Positions 6,278 through 6,549 of a stretch of 6,549 nucleotides of DNA are shown here, one piece after another. Location of the stretch: assembly GCA_036733965.1 (NCBI GenBank), contig DAIMZL010000123.1, forward strand, positions 1-6,549, given 5' to 3'. Positions within the stretch are counted from its first letter, which is position 1. Each line of letters starts with the position of its first letter. Under the pieces are notes generated by a model. The model had not been told where the DNA came from. It made no database searches and saw nothing but the letters and a program-made list of their open reading frames with translations. This DNA is from JAEXOD01 sp937930275. Lineage in GTDB: Bacteria; Bacteroidota; Ignavibacteria; Ignavibacteriales; Melioribacteraceae. Made by a program: the position numbers and the translations under genes.

Positions 6278-6549
6278 ATGCAAAAAATCGGTACCAAAAT
6301 AATTCCGCTTTTAATTGGACTTATGACGGTATTAACAGGGTGTTTCGATTCTCCAAAAGAACCGGTAATGCCCAATTGGGATGCAGAGCTAAATATTCCG
6401 TTAGTAGATAAAAAATTAGCTTTGACCGAAATAATTGATACTCGAGATAACCCAAATATCGGCATAAATCCGGCAGAGGATAGTTTGTATTTTATTTATG
6501 TTAGTAATTTGGAAACCAAAGCGAGAGTGACCGATAGCTTAAAAATGGA
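6278..6549 (+). CDS. Lipoprotein of unknown function (5' part only)
   Basis: The frame is open from ATG 6278 to the window edge: 90 codons plus two bases, with no stop. GAGGT (6269-6273) lies 4 bases before the ATG. The N-terminus is a textbook lipoprotein signal: two lysines, a hydrophobic stretch, then VLTGC with Cys22 as the lipidated residue. The mature start CFDSPKEP carries acidic residues close to the Cys, loosely like the surface-export signals of Bacteroidetes lipoproteins. The following P-x-W-D-x-x-L-x-I-P-L pattern (32-42; PNWDAELNIPL) I recall at the start of other large lipoproteins in this group, but I cannot name a family. The region after it (SLYFIYVSNLETKARVTDSL) looks beta-rich. 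Location in the outer membrane is inferred. Confidence 0.8.
   Translation, partial: MQKIGTKIIPLLIGLMTVLTGCFDSPKEPVMPNWDAELNIPLVDKKLALTEIIDTRDNPNIGINPAEDSLYFIYVSNLETKARVTDSLKM

Noticed and set aside
6253..6465. Reverse-strand open frame over the terminator and lipoprotein start
   Set aside because: It overlaps a gene with a textbook ribosome site, signal peptide and lipobox on the + strand, and its own end falls at the terminator.

Overview
The window is AT-rich DNA that appears to come from the Bacteroidota/Ignavibacteriota/Chlorobiota side of the tree. Four observations support this: a secreted protein ends in a type IX secretion (T9SS type A) sorting domain with the NYPNPFNPTTKI signature that is especially common in Ignavibacteria-like genomes; a two-component-regulator-type propeller is fused to a Y_Y_Y domain; at least one promoter fits the Bacteroidetes TTG / TAnnTTTG pattern; and leucine is coded mostly by TTA. 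The taxonomic call is inference from motifs, not a search. A run of exactly 100 N marks a scaffold join, so this is probably draft or metagenome-assembled sequence.

Layout, all on the + strand: the last 25 codons of an unidentified gene (2-79); an AT-rich leader; an exported TPR-repeat protein (234-1397); a strong intrinsic terminator; a small DUF3467 protein (1469-1792); a second terminator; a TTG-started membrane receptor adenylate cyclase (1965-5137, interrupted by the gap); a structured intergenic stretch with nested inverted repeats, a CRP-like palindrome and a Bacteroidetes-type promoter; a secreted T9SS-sorted protein (5267-6190); a third terminator; and the first 90 codons of a lipoprotein that runs off the end (6278-6549).

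The gap inside the cyclase is almost certainly false. The 55 bases before the N run (4817-4871) are repeated exactly after it (4972-5026). Merging the copies removes 155 bases, restores the reading frame and gives a complete 1005-residue protein. Annotated as given, the gene would appear truncated at 4976.

The most interesting hypothesis is a local signalling circuit. A periplasmic 14-repeat propeller receptor carries a cytoplasmic class III cyclase with adenylate-type specificity residues. The next gene, for a cell-surface or secreted protein, has a TGTGA-N6-TAACA palindrome (9 of 10 core positions of the E. coli CRP consensus) about 60 bases upstream of its predicted transcription start. 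No CRP-family regulator gene is in the window, so the link is inference.
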